From Eutrigla gurnardus (lineage: Eukaryota > Chordata > Actinopteri > Perciformes > Triglidae): a DNA stretch of 64,000 nucleotides. Location: positions 2,093,306 to 2,157,305 of the forward strand of contig OY741283.1 of NCBI GenBank assembly GCA_963514095.1, written 5' to 3'. Both the position numbers and the translations under genes were made by a program. Shown one piece after another: positions 53,920 through 63,064 of this stretch. The notes beneath the pieces were generated by a model. That model saw only the letters and a list, made by a program, of their open reading frames with translations. It was not told the DNA's origin and did not search any database. The first letter of the stretch is position 1. Every line of letters begins with the position of its first letter.

Positions 53920-54426
53920 ATGTGGGCCGAGGACGACTTCGATCTGCCCAGCGGTGTCACCCGACTGGGCCGTTCCGCGCCGGTTCGCGACAGGAAGTAC
54001 ATCATGTACCACGGCACCACTCAGGACGTGGCCCACCAAATCAAGGCCAACGGTTTCCGCCAGTCCTCAGGCGGGATGCTCGGCCGCGGCGTCTACCTCA
54101 GCAGGGACCTCGAGAAAGCCAGCCGCTACCCCATCGATCACCCCGAGTACGACAGGGCCGTCGTCAAGGTTGTGGTCAACGTGGGGAAAGTGATCGCCAT
54201 CAATTGCCAGGGCCACCCGCGCCAGAAGAACTGGCACGACGCCAGATACGGTGAGGTGTTCGACACCGCCTGGGTGCCGCCCAACTGTGGGATGGTGAAG
54301 AGCGGATTGGAGGAGGATTGTGTCTGGGATCCCGATCGCATCAAGATCGTCAAAGTCATCGATCCGGAACCGCAGCAGCGTCCGTCCCCGCCCGCCGAAG
54401 AATCTGGTTTCTGCAGCGTCTTGTGA
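53920..54426 (+). CDS. gig2: gig2-A, PARP-like interferon-inducible protein with CaaX end
   Basis: Single coding exon (acceptor CCCACAG at 53909) of 168 aa. Recognised as the fish GCRV-induced gene 2 family, interferon-stimulated proteins related to the PARP catalytic domain. Motifs: MYHGTT with His31 (the PARP H of the H-Y-E triad), GFRQSSGGMLGRGVYLSRDL with Tyr59, then NWHDARYGEVFDTAWVPPNC. An acidic pair Glu131-Glu132 (EEDCVWDP) could provide the third position. Whether it transfers ADP-ribose is not known to me. Unlike the other three copies it has a Pro-rich tail ending CSVL, a good CaaX box (Leu predicts geranylgeranylation), so it may be membrane-bound. An upstream in-frame ATG at 53869 lies in the intron and was rejected. 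Poly(A) signal at 54540. Most diverged of the four copies. Confidence 0.9.
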   Translation: MWAEDDFDLPSGVTRLGRSAPVRDRKYIMYHGTTQDVAHQIKANGFRQSSGGMLGRGVYLSRDLEKASRYPIDHPEYDRAVVKVVVNVGKVIAINCQGHPRQKNWHDARYGEVFDTAWVPPNCGMVKSGLEEDCVWDPDRIKIVKVIDPEPQQRPSPPAEESGFCSVL

Positions 54427-54539
54427 GCTCGACGAGCTGCTGCCAGTTTACCTTTTGTATGTTCTATAGTATTTCTAGATTTTTGCATACAAAGTATATT
54501 TCATTTATATTTTCTTAACCGATCATTGTTACCTGGAAA

Positions 54540-54545
54540 AATAAA
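54540..54545 (+). terminator. Poly(A) signal of gig2-A
   Basis: AATAAA in the context ACCTGGAAAAATAAATG, 114 bases after the stop codon. The same context is found after gig2-B (58050-58055) and gig2-D (62978-62983), so it is the ancestral signal of the family here. Confidence 0.75.
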
Positions 54546-54597
54546 TGACTCATATTAAAGTGTGTTGAGTGTTTTTTTACTTTGAGATGCCCAAAGG

Positions 54598-54957
54598 CAG
54601 GCTCGGGCCTGGTTACTGCCTGGATTGGGCCTGGTTACTACCTGAATGGGGCCTGGTTATTAAATGGATGGGGCCTGGTTACTACCTGAATGGGGCCTGG
54701 TTACTACCTGAATGGGGCCTGGTTATTAAATGGATGGGGCCTGGTTACTACCTGAATGTGGCCTGGTTACTACCTGAATGGGGCCTGGTTACTACCTGAA
54801 TGGGGCCTGGTTATTAAATGGATGGGGCCTGGTTACTACCTGAATGTGGCCTGGTTACTACCTGAATGGGGCCTGGTTATTAAATGGATGGGGCCTGGTT
54901 ACTACCTGGATGGGGCCTGGTTACTACCTGAATGTGGCCTGGTTACTTCCTGGAGGG
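54598..54957. repeat. 22-bp minisatellite downstream of gig2-A
   Basis: About 16 units of GGGGCCTGGTTACTACCTGA with a recurring variant GGTTATTAAATGGATGGGGC. The variants are arranged in a higher-order pattern of several units. Open frames across it encode repeats of GPGYYLN type and are not real genes. Confidence 0.95.
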
Positions 54958-55095
54958 TAACCAAAAGAAAACAGGAGAGAGACAGATACCGAGAGAGAAA
55001 CAGAGAAGGAGAAGAAATGTTTATTTTTAGATGCCCATTCAATTAGATCTCTGACACTGTTTTTTGCATGAATTCAGACTAATCTGGTGGAAAGT

Positions 55096-55240
55096 GTGTG
55101 TGTCTGTGTGTGGGTGTGTGTGTGTGTGTGTGTGTGCGTGGGTGTGTGTGTGTGTGTGTGTGTGTGTCTGTGTGTGCGTGGGTGTGTGCGTTGGTGTGTG
55201 CGTGTGTGTGTGTGTGCGTCGGTGTGTGTGTGTGTGTGTT
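55096..55240. repeat. (GT)n with GTGTGCGTGG interruptions
   Basis: Imperfect GT dinucleotide DNA lying about 260 bases before the left boundary of the gig2/XYLT1 tandem duplication (55504). Confidence 0.95.
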
Positions 55241-56204
55241 TTCCTGCATGGCTGAAGATGCATCATCTGTAGAGAGTGTATACACATTTTTTTATCATAA
55301 TAATAAATAATTGTTATATCTCATTTCCTCGTATCTCCCACCAACGCTATGATTGACTGAACTTGTGGAATGTAATCGAGTACTTTCAATCAAGTACTGT
55401 ACTTCAATATAAGTTCCATGTACTTGTACTTTACTTTCATATTTCCATTTCCTGCTACTTTCTGCTTCTCCTCCACTAAACTTCCCACAGCTTCAGTCAC
55501 TTTTTAAGAAACAGCTGTTTCTGTCCAGTGAAAACCTTGTATCTCCAGATGTCACGGGACGGATGATGATCTTATATTATGGCTTATTATCGCTGCAGAT
55601 GATCTGGGTGAAAACATGAATGCAGCAGGATAACATCAGATATAACAGTAAAACATTTTACTGCACAAACGGTACTTTTACTTAAAATACTTTATATAGT
55701 ATACATTTAGGGCATTTAGCAATAAGTACATTTCTGTGAAGAAAGTCACTATCAGTACATGGACTTCACAAGTTTCCAGCAGTTATACAACAGAGATAAG
55801 TAAGATACAACGTGCAAAATACTAAAGGAAGTGCTGGTACATACGAACAAGCACTGAGTACGACATTTATTTATTATTTTTTGGGAGGGGGGGGGGGGGG
55901 TAGTAGAGGGTCCAGGTGAAACTTGTGAAATATTTCCACAACATGAATTTGGACCTGAATACTTCTTCCACCGTTAGATACGTGACTTTATTATTTATTT
56001 GATTCATTCAGTGTTTTCTCACAAAAAAAAAGTCTTTAAATATTCTTAAAATGACATCCATTGATGTCTTTCATTAATTACACAAACATCTTCTTCTTCA
56101 TTCCTGCATATCTTTGACATAATGATGCCCGGGAATGTCCCAATAACTCCACCCAAGGCCGGATGCTAGCTGAACCACACCCAAGGAGAGTTAAAGTTCT
56201 TACT

Positions 56205-56317
56205 GAGAAACGAAAGTAAAAGGCTGAAACAGGTTTCCTGCCCAGCCGAGGCTCGCCTTTATATTGAGCAGAGTGAACTTGCATCCTGTTATCCTGGAGG
56301 AGGCCAGAGAGAGAGAG
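56205..56317 (+). promoter_or_regulatory. gig2-B promoter (IRF element, TATA-like) and non-coding exon 1
   Basis: GAGAAACGAAAGTAAAAG at 56205-56222 contains AANNGAAA IRF cores. TTTATATTG lies at 56258-56266, and exon 1 ends at 56317 before the donor GTACGTGAA. The layout (IRF site, about 35 bases, TATA, short leader exon, about 1.1-kb intron) is the same as at gig2-A. Confidence 0.65.
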
Positions 56318-57440
56318 GTACGTGAACACACACACCATTTTATTACCATAAAAGTCTCTGTTTTACAGTAAATATCATGAATACTTTGTAGAAGGAAATG
56401 AAGTTAGTTAAACTTAGAATATGTTAATCCCCGTTTGGGAACTTCCTGACTGATAGAAGCTCATTTACGAACGAATGCTTTTGAACTTTTTTAAGCAAAA
56501 CTATTAGTTAAAGTGTGACGCACACCTTTTATGGGGATGATATTGAGTGTCTAGGCTGTAGCCTCTCGATCTGTGATATTTGAATGTAGAAATGAAACCC
56601 GAGAGTTTAAAGTCTCCACTCACCCATTTCTGTGTGAACCTTAGAACAATAGGAATCTGCAGCCTTTGCCGTTGCTGCCCCCTGTGGAACTCCACAGTTT
56701 TTCCATATTTTGGTATCTTGTGTGTCTGAGTATTTTATTACATGTGAAAGTTTCTCAAATCAGGGTGGAAACAAAGGAGTCGAATATGAGAAAAAAGGAA
56801 TTGGATTTGAGCTTTCAGCCTGCAGGACAACTTATCATGTTGGTGGGAGCACGTTAAAGGTCTTCCTCTTATCTTGAGCTCATCGGTGCCGAGGCTGAAC
56901 TCACCCTCCGACATTCCTTTGTGCTCGCAGAGCGCTACAGGAAGTCGAAGAAAATAACAAATAAATAAACTTGACGTATCCACCACCCAGACCTCGTCCC
57001 CATGACGACGTCCACAGATGTAATTCATGATGCCGTTTTTGTTGAGTGGTTGAACATCATGGCTTTGACTGTTTATTATCAATCTGCACACCATAAAAGA
57101 TATATTTTCAGTCCAAACGCCACGCAGAGCCTAGCGGACTATATGTGAAAATGCTGCATCTGTTGCATTAATTGACCCAAAGGTGCCTCATTGCTTTTAT
57201 TATTTGGGTCAACTTGAGATGTTTAATTTGTGTTTGAGAGGTTTTTACAAATATACACTGTTTGTGTAACAGATTGATGATCTCCACAGATCATCTTAAA
57301 GGTTTGGAATCCCCCCATGTAGTCCCCAAAGGCCAGAAACAGCTCTGCCATCTGCTGTTGTTTAGTTTCCTTCTGAAGTCCTTCCGTCTGAAAGTCTTTA
57401 CACTGACGATCCTCTCTCCTGCAGTGACACGGACGCCAAC

Positions 57441-57938
57441 ATGCAGTACGAGTGGGCTGAGGATGACTTCGATCTGCCCCCGGGGGTGACCCCACTGGGC
57501 CTCGACAGGCCGGGTAATAACCGGAGGTACGTCATGTACCACGGCACCACCAGTCAGAATGCTAAAGCCATCCAGGCCAGCGGTTTCCGCCAGTCTTCAG
57601 GCGGGATGCTCGGCTGCGGCGTCTACCTCAGCAGGGACCTGAAGAAAGCCAGCCGCTACCCCATCGATCACCCCGAGAACGACAGGGTCGTCATCAAGGT
57701 TCACGTCAACGTGGGGAAAGTGATCGCCATCAATTACCAGGACCACCCGCGCCAGAAGAACTGGCACGACCCCGGATACGGCGAGGTGTTCGACACCGCC
57801 TGGGTGCCGCCCAAATGTGGGATGGTGAAGAGTGGATTTGAGGAGGATTGTGTCTGGGATCCCAATCGCATCAAGATCCTCAAGACCATCAAACCACGCC
57901 CAGTTCAGGGTGGTAACTATGCTTGGGGCTACAAGTGA
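57441..57938 (+). CDS. gig2: gig2-B, PARP-like interferon-inducible protein
   Basis: Coding exon of 165 aa after the acceptor CTCCTGCAG (exon starts 57425). The ATG at 57441 begins MQYEWAEDDFDLPPG. PARP-like landmarks: His34 in MYHGTT, Tyr62 in GCGVYLSRDL, and Glu134-Glu135 in EEDCVWDP. Cys59 replaces the Arg found in gig2-A. It ends GNYAWGYK with no CaaX box. Differs from gig2-D at about eight residues (for example YQDHPRQ against YQGHPRQ). Intact, with its own IRF-type promoter and poly(A) signal (58050-58055), so it is likely functional as an antiviral-response gene. The mechanism is unknown. Confidence 0.9.
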   Translation: MQYEWAEDDFDLPPGVTPLGLDRPGNNRRYVMYHGTTSQNAKAIQASGFRQSSGGMLGCGVYLSRDLKKASRYPIDHPENDRVVIKVHVNVGKVIAINYQDHPRQKNWHDPGYGEVFDTAWVPPKCGMVKSGFEEDCVWDPNRIKILKTIKPRPVQGGNYAWGYK

Positions 57939-58144
57939 GCTCCTACCAGTGGTTACCAGTTTATTTGAATGTATTTTTATACATTTTGGATAAAAAAAAA
58001 AACAGATGGCATCTGAATTTTGTTACTGTGTCACTGTAACCTGGAAAAAAATAAATGGTTTATTTTCAATCGAAGTTGTTGTCCTGACACTGCTTGTTGC
58101 ACTGATTAGACTTTAGTATTCATTTAATATTCATTTTTTTCAAC

Positions 58145-58434
58145 CGTGGTTATTTGATTAGACATTTGCATGTTTCCAAATATTATTTTGAATAGTTTTA
58201 ATTATTAGCATTATTATAATTATACATTTTTTATCATTATCACTATCAGTATTATTCTTATTTTTATTATCATAATTATAATAATTTTAGTCATTGTTAT
58301 TATCATTATTATTGTTGTTAGTTTAATTATCATTATATCTATCAGTATTATAATAATTATTTGTATCATCATCATTATTATTATTACCATCGTTATTATT
58401 ATAATTATTTTTATAAACATTGTAAATATTATTA

Positions 58435-58474
<40 letters not shown>

Positions 58475-58655
58475 CAATATCATTGTCAGTATTATTATTG
58501 TTATAATAATTACTATTATTATTATCATTATTTTTATCATTATCAATATTATTATTATTATTATCATGGTTGTTTTTATTATCATTGCCATTGTTATTAT
58601 TATTATGTTATTATTATTGTTATTATCACCATTGTTATTATTAATATTATGCTGC
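58145..58655. repeat. ATT/ATC-rich low-complexity block, unit 1
   Basis: About 500 bases of interrupted ATT, ATC and ATA triplets between gig2-B and the XYLT1 promoter copy. It recurs at about 63065-63545 with several indels, which makes it a useful clock for the duplication. The Ile/Tyr-rich ORFs across it are artefacts. Confidence 0.93.
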
Positions 58656-58685
58656 TTCTCTCCTTCACTGCTTCACGCACTGCAG

Positions 58686-58976
58686 TGACGTCATTCGCTC
58701 TAAATGACGAACTAAACGCTTCCACTAAGCTGTGGGCTCGTTAATGGCCACATGGGGGCCTCTGTGTCGCCTCCAAACCTCCGAACCTCTCTCCTCATTT
58801 CAAGCCTTTGCCAAATTCCCTCCCCCCTCTCCCTCCTCCCTCCTCCTCCTCCTCCTCCTCCTCCTCCCTGCCACTAGCCCCTCTCAGGCCGCGGAGGGGA
58901 GCATTCACACCCCGCTGTCGGCGTTTAGCGGACGGGGCTCTCAGCGTGAGCCGGAGGGAGGAGGAGGAGGAGGAAG
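58686..58976 (+). promoter_or_regulatory. Duplicated XYLT1 promoter and 5' UTR, unit 1
   Basis: Contains a palindromic CRE TGACGTCA (58686-58693), a (CTC)n tract (about 58845-58867) and a GGA-rich leader up to the ATG at 58977. It is nearly identical to 63580-63886, apart from a longer CTC-rich tract in the second copy. It may still fire, but from here it reads only into a truncated exon. Confidence 0.6.
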
Positions 58977-59225
58977 ATGAACGGTCACCCGTGTGCCCGC
59001 AGGCTGGCTCGGCGCTCCAAGTCCGCCCTGCTGATCGCCGCCCTGGCCGTCCTGCTGGTGCAGACCCTCATCGTGTGGAACTTCAGCAGCCTGGACACCA
59101 CCGGCGGGGACGGGGGCGCCCGGAGCCGGGAGAAGAGAGAGGCTGCTGGGCTCAACAAAGCCGCCGACGGGCACCCGCGGAGGGGTCTGCAGAAGACGGG
59201 CGACCCGCCGCCGCCGTTTAATTAA
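58977..59225 (+). pseudogene. Orphan truncated XYLT1 exon 1, chimeric 82-codon ORF
   Basis: Encodes the N-terminus of xylosyltransferase 1: CARRLARRSKSALL, then a hydrophobic signal anchor (about residues 18-33) and the LIVWNFSSLD motif known from vertebrate XYLT1. The exon is cut at about 59220, where duplicated gig2 flanking DNA begins; the frame runs only two codons further (Phe-Asn) and meets a TAA formed at the junction. No catalytic domain is possible. It would make an 82-aa type II membrane stub with a short luminal tail if translated. It could alternatively splice from an internal donor to the true downstream XYLT1 exons and act as an alternative first exon. Confidence 0.8.
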
Positions 59226-59966
59226 GAAACAGTTGTTCCTGTGCAGTGAAAACCTCGTATCTCCAGATGTTTTAGAGCAACGTCCTCACGGGACGGATGA
59301 TGATCTTATATTATGGCTTATTATCGCTGCAGATGATGTGGGTGAAAACATGAATGCAGCAGGATAACATCAGATATAACAGTAAAACATTTTACTGCAC
59401 AAACGGTAATTTTACTTTAAATACTTTATGTAGTTTTACTACAGTAAGGTTTTGAATGCAGGACAGAACTACATTTGCATTTTAGCAAAAGTCCATTTCT
59501 GAGAAGAAAGTCACTATCAGTACATGGACTTCACAAGTTTCCAGCAGTTATACAACAGAGATAAGTAAGATACAACGTGCAAAATACTAAGGGAAGTGTT
59601 GGTATACATACGAACAAGCACTGAGTACTACATTTATTTATCACTTTTTTGGGAGGGGGAGGGGTAGTAGAGGGTCCAGGTGAAACTTGTGAAATATTTC
59701 CACAACATGAATTAGGACCTGAATACTTCTTCCACCGTTAGAAACGTGACTTTATTATTTATTTGATTCATTCAGTGTTTCCTCACAAAAAAAGTCTTTA
59801 AATATTCTTAAAATGACATCTATTGATGTCTTTCATTAATTACACAAACATCTTCTTCTTCATTCCTGCATATCTTTGACATAGTGATGCCCGGGGATTT
59901 CCCAATAACTCCACCCAAGTCCGGATGCAAGCTGAACCACACCCAAGGAGAGTTAAAGTTCTTACT

Positions 59967-60079
59967 GAGAAACGAAAGTAAAAGGCTGAACACAGGTTTC
60001 AGCCCTCTCGAGGCTCACCTTTATATTCAGCAGAGTGAACTTGCATCCTGTTATCCTGGAGGAGGCCAGAGAGAGAGAG
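59967..60079 (+). promoter_or_regulatory. gig2-C promoter (IRF element, TATA-like) and non-coding exon 1
   Basis: GAGAAACGAAAGTAAAAG at 59967-59984 and TTTATATTC at 60020-60028. Exon 1 ends at 60079 before the donor GTACGTGAA. It is the only promoter copy in unit 2, although the unit has two gig2 coding exons. Confidence 0.65.
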
Positions 60080-61233
60080 GTACGTGAACACACACACCGT
60101 TTTATTACCATAAAAGTCTTGGTTTTACAGTAAATATCATGAATACTTTGTAGAAGGAAATGAAGTTAGTTAAACTTAGAATATGTTAATCCCCGTTTGG
60201 GAACTTCCTGACTGATAGAAGCTCATTTACGAACGAATGCTTTTGAACTTTTTTAAGCAAAACTATTAGTTAAAGTGTGACGCACACCTTTTTTTGGGAT
60301 GATATTGAGTGTCCAGGTTGTAGCCTCTCGATCTGTGATATTTGAATGTAGAAATGAAACCCGACAGTTTAAAGTCTCCACTCACCCATTTCTGTGTGGA
60401 CCTTAGAACAACAGGAGTCTGCAGCCTTTGCCATTGCTGCCCCCTGTGGAACTCCACAGTTTTTCCATATTTTGGTATCTTGTGTGTCTGAGTATTTTAT
60501 TACATATGAAAGTTTCTCAAATCAGGGTGGAAACAAAGGAATCGAATATGAGAAAAAAAGATATTGGATTTGAGCTTTCAGCCTGCAGGACAACTTATCA
60601 TGTTGGTGGGAGCACGTTCAAGGTCTTCATCTTATCTTGAGCTCCTCGGTGCCGAGGCTGAACTCACCCTCCGACATTCCTTTGTGCTCGCAGAGCGCTA
60701 CAGGAAGTCGAAGAAAATAACAAATAAATAAATAAATAAACTATGATATGGCTTTAATGACAAATTAAAGATACAAAATTGAATTTGGTTACACCGTGCT
60801 TTCTTGACGTATCCACCACCCAGACCTCGTCCCCATGATGCCGTTTTTGTTGAGTGGTAGGACATCATGGCTTTAAACGTTTATTGGCAATCTTCACGAT
60901 ATAAAAAATATATTTTCAGACCGAACGCCACGCAGAGCCTCACGGACTATGTTGGTTTTTACACCTGCCGACAGGTATAATGGGATGCCTGACTTTGATG
61001 AAAATGCTGCATCTGTTGCATTTATTGACACAAAGGTGCCTCATTGCTCATTTTTTGTATTTTAACTCGCTTGGGTCAACTTGAGATGTTTAATTTGATC
61101 TTAAAGGTTTGGAATCCCCCCATGTAGTCCCGGCCAGAAACAGCTCTGCCATCTGCTGTTGTTTAGTTTCCTTCTGAAGTCTGAAAGTCTTTACACTGAC
61201 GATCCTCTCTCCTGCAGTGACACGGACGCCAAC

Positions 61234-61731
61234 ATGCAGTACCAGTGGGCTGAGGATGACTTCGATCTGCCCCCGGGGGTGACCCCACTGGGCCTCGACA
61301 GGCCGGGTGATAACCGGAGGTACGTCATGTACCACGGCACCACCAGTCAGAATGCTAAAGCCATCCAGGCCAGCGGTTTCCGCCAGTCTTCAGGCGGGAT
61401 GCTCGGCTGCGGCGTCTACCTCAGCAGGGACCTGAAGAAAGCCAGCCGCTACCCCATCGATCACCCCGAGTACGACAAGGTCGTCATCAAGGTTCACGTC
61501 AACGTGGGGAGAGTGATCGCCATCAATTACCAGGGCCACCCGCGCCAGATGAACTGGCACGACTTCAGATATGGCGAGGTGTTCGACACCGCCTGGGTGC
61601 CGCCCAACTGTGGGATGGTGAAGAGTGGATTGGAGGAGGATTGTGTCTGGGATCCCAATCGCATCGAGATCCTCAAGACCATCAATCCACGCCCAGTTCA
61701 GGGTGGTCGTTATGCTGAGGGCTACAAGTGA
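61234..61731 (+). CDS. gig2: gig2-C, PARP-like interferon-inducible protein
   Basis: Coding exon of 165 aa, acceptor CCTGCAG at 61217. An earlier in-frame ATG (61159) is intronic and was rejected. The PARP-like positions His34, Tyr62 and Glu134-Glu135 are kept, with Cys59 as in B and D. Private changes include MQYQ, HPEYDKV, VGRVIAIN, RQMNWHDFRYG and the end GRYAEGYK. It is the most divergent of B-D, at about 13 residues from D. Its intron has lost about 50 bases that B and D keep (the TTTACAAATATACACTGTTT stretch). The family poly(A) context is missing downstream, although AT-rich repeat DNA supplies AATAAA at 61795-61800. Expected to use the promoter at 59967. Confidence 0.88.
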   Translation: MQYQWAEDDFDLPPGVTPLGLDRPGDNRRYVMYHGTTSQNAKAIQASGFRQSSGGMLGCGVYLSRDLKKASRYPIDHPEYDKVVIKVHVNVGRVIAINYQGHPRQMNWHDFRYGEVFDTAWVPPNCGMVKSGLEEDCVWDPNRIEILKTINPRPVQGGRYAEGYK

Positions 61732-62361
61732 GCTCCTACCAGTGGTTACCAGTTTATTTGAATGTATTTTTATACATTTTGGATAAAAATAACAAATAAA
61801 TAAATAAAAAAAACTATGATATGGCTTTAATGACAAATTAAAGATACAAAATTGAATTTGGTTACACCGTGCTTTTTTCACGTATCCACCACCCAGACCT
61901 CGTCCCCATGACGACGTCCACTGATGTAATTCATGATGCCGTTTTTGTTGAGTGGTTGAACATCATGGCTTTGACTGTTTATTATCAATCTTCACGCCAT
62001 AAAAGATATATTTTCAGTCCAAACGCCACGCAGAGCCTAGCGGACTATGTGAAAATGCTGCATCTGTTGCATTAATTGGCCCAAAGGTGCCTCATTGCTT
62101 TTATTATTATTATTTTTAACTCGCTTGGGTCAACTTGAGATGTTTAATTTGAGTTTGAGAGGTTTTTACAAATATACACTGTTTGTGTAACAGATTGATG
62201 ATCTCCACAGATCATCTTAAAGGTTTGGAATCCCCCCATGTAGTCCCCAAAGGCCAGAAACGGCTCTGCCATCTGCTGTTGTTTAGTTTCCTTCTGAAGT
62301 CCTTCCTTCTGAAAGTCTTTACACTGACGATCCTCTCTCCTGCAGTGACACGGACGCCAAC

Positions 62362-62859
62362 ATGCAGTACGAGTGGGCTGAGGATGACTTCGATCTGCCC
62401 CCGGGGGTGACCCCACTGGGCCTCGACAGGCCGGGTGATAACCGGAGGTACGTCATGTACCACGGCACCACCAGTCAGAATGCTAAAGCCATCCAGGCCA
62501 GCGGTTTCCGCCAGTCTTCAGGTGGGATGCTCGGCTGCGGCGTCTACCTCAGCAGGGACCTGAAGAAAGCCAGCCGCTACCCCATTGATCACCCCGAGAA
62601 CGACAGGGTCGTCATCAAGGTTCACGTCAACGTGGGGAAAGTGATCGCCATCAATTACCAGGGCCACCCGCGCCAGAAGAACTGGCACGACTCCAGATAT
62701 GGCGAGGTGTTCGACACCGCCTGGGTGCCGCCCAAATGTGGGATGGTGAAGAGCGGATTGGAGGAGGATTGTGTCTGGGATCCCAATCGCATCAAGATCC
62801 TCAAGACCATCAAACCACGCCAAGTTAAGGGTGGTAACTATGCTTGTGGCTACAAGTGA
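62362..62859 (+). CDS. gig2: gig2-D, PARP-like interferon-inducible protein lacking its own promoter
   Basis: Coding exon of 165 aa, acceptor TCCTGCAG at 62345, ATG at 62362. His34, Tyr62, Glu134-Glu135 and Cys59 are as in gig2-B; the end is GNYACGYK. The family poly(A) context is present (AATAAA at 62978-62983). No IRF site, TATA-like box or non-coding first exon is found between gig2-C and this exon, because the inner duplication began inside the intron. It can be expressed only by splicing from the exon ending at 60079 (a 2.27-kb intron that skips gig2-C), as a second cistron, or from an unseen promoter. The ORF is intact, which argues that it is or was used. Confidence 0.87.
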   Translation: MQYEWAEDDFDLPPGVTPLGLDRPGDNRRYVMYHGTTSQNAKAIQASGFRQSSGGMLGCGVYLSRDLKKASRYPIDHPENDRVVIKVHVNVGKVIAINYQGHPRQKNWHDSRYGEVFDTAWVPPKCGMVKSGLEEDCVWDPNRIKILKTIKPRQVKGGNYACGYK

Positions 62860-63064
62860 GCTCCTACCAGCGGCAGCGGTTACCAGTTTATTTGAATGTA
62901 TTTTTATACATTTTGGATAAAAAAAAAAAACAGATGACATCTGAATTTTGTTACTGTGTCACTGTAACCTGGAAAAAAATAAATGGTTTATTTTCAATCG
63001 AAGTTGTTGTCCTGACACTGCTTGTTGCACTGATTAGACTTTAGTATTAATTTAATATTCATTT

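Larger units (their letters stand above)
55504..59221 (+). repeat. Tandem segmental duplication, unit 1 (gig2-B plus XYLT1 exon 1)
   Basis: TTAAGAAACAG at 55504 begins sequence that restarts at 59222 (TTAAGAAACAGTTGTTCC) and is then followed, with small changes, to the end of the window. Unit 1 is 3,718 bp and contains the gig2-B promoter and gene, an ATT-rich block, the XYLT1 promoter and the 5' part of XYLT1 exon 1. The junction has only the bases TTAA in common, pointing to a microhomology or end-joining event. Unit 2 (59222 to beyond 64000) is larger because of an inner duplication of gig2. Confidence 0.92.
60714..62925 (+). repeat. Inner tandem duplication that produced gig2-C and gig2-D
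   Basis: AAAATAACAAATAAATAAAT followed by CTATGATATGGCTTTAATGA occurs at 60714 and again at 61786, 1,072 bp apart. The first unit carries gig2-C, the second gig2-D. The duplicated block starts inside the gig2 intron, so it includes the acceptor and coding exon but not the promoter or exon 1. The 3' break lies just after GGATAAA in the gig2-C 3' UTR. Confidence 0.88.

Noticed and set aside
54569..55046. ORFs of 76-96 codons with GPGYYLN/EWGLVIKW repeats after gig2-A
   Set aside because: Translation of the 22-bp minisatellite downstream of the gig2-A poly(A) signal.
58220..58744. Ile/Met/Tyr-rich ORFs of over 120 codons on both strands (and at 63125-63619)
   Set aside because: ATT/ATC low-complexity DNA with no start or splice signals.
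61159..61233. Upstream in-frame ATG that would lengthen gig2-C by 25 residues
   Set aside because: It lies before the acceptor CCTGCAG at 61217, in the intron; the homologous exons of B and D begin at the same acceptor and start at the later ATG.
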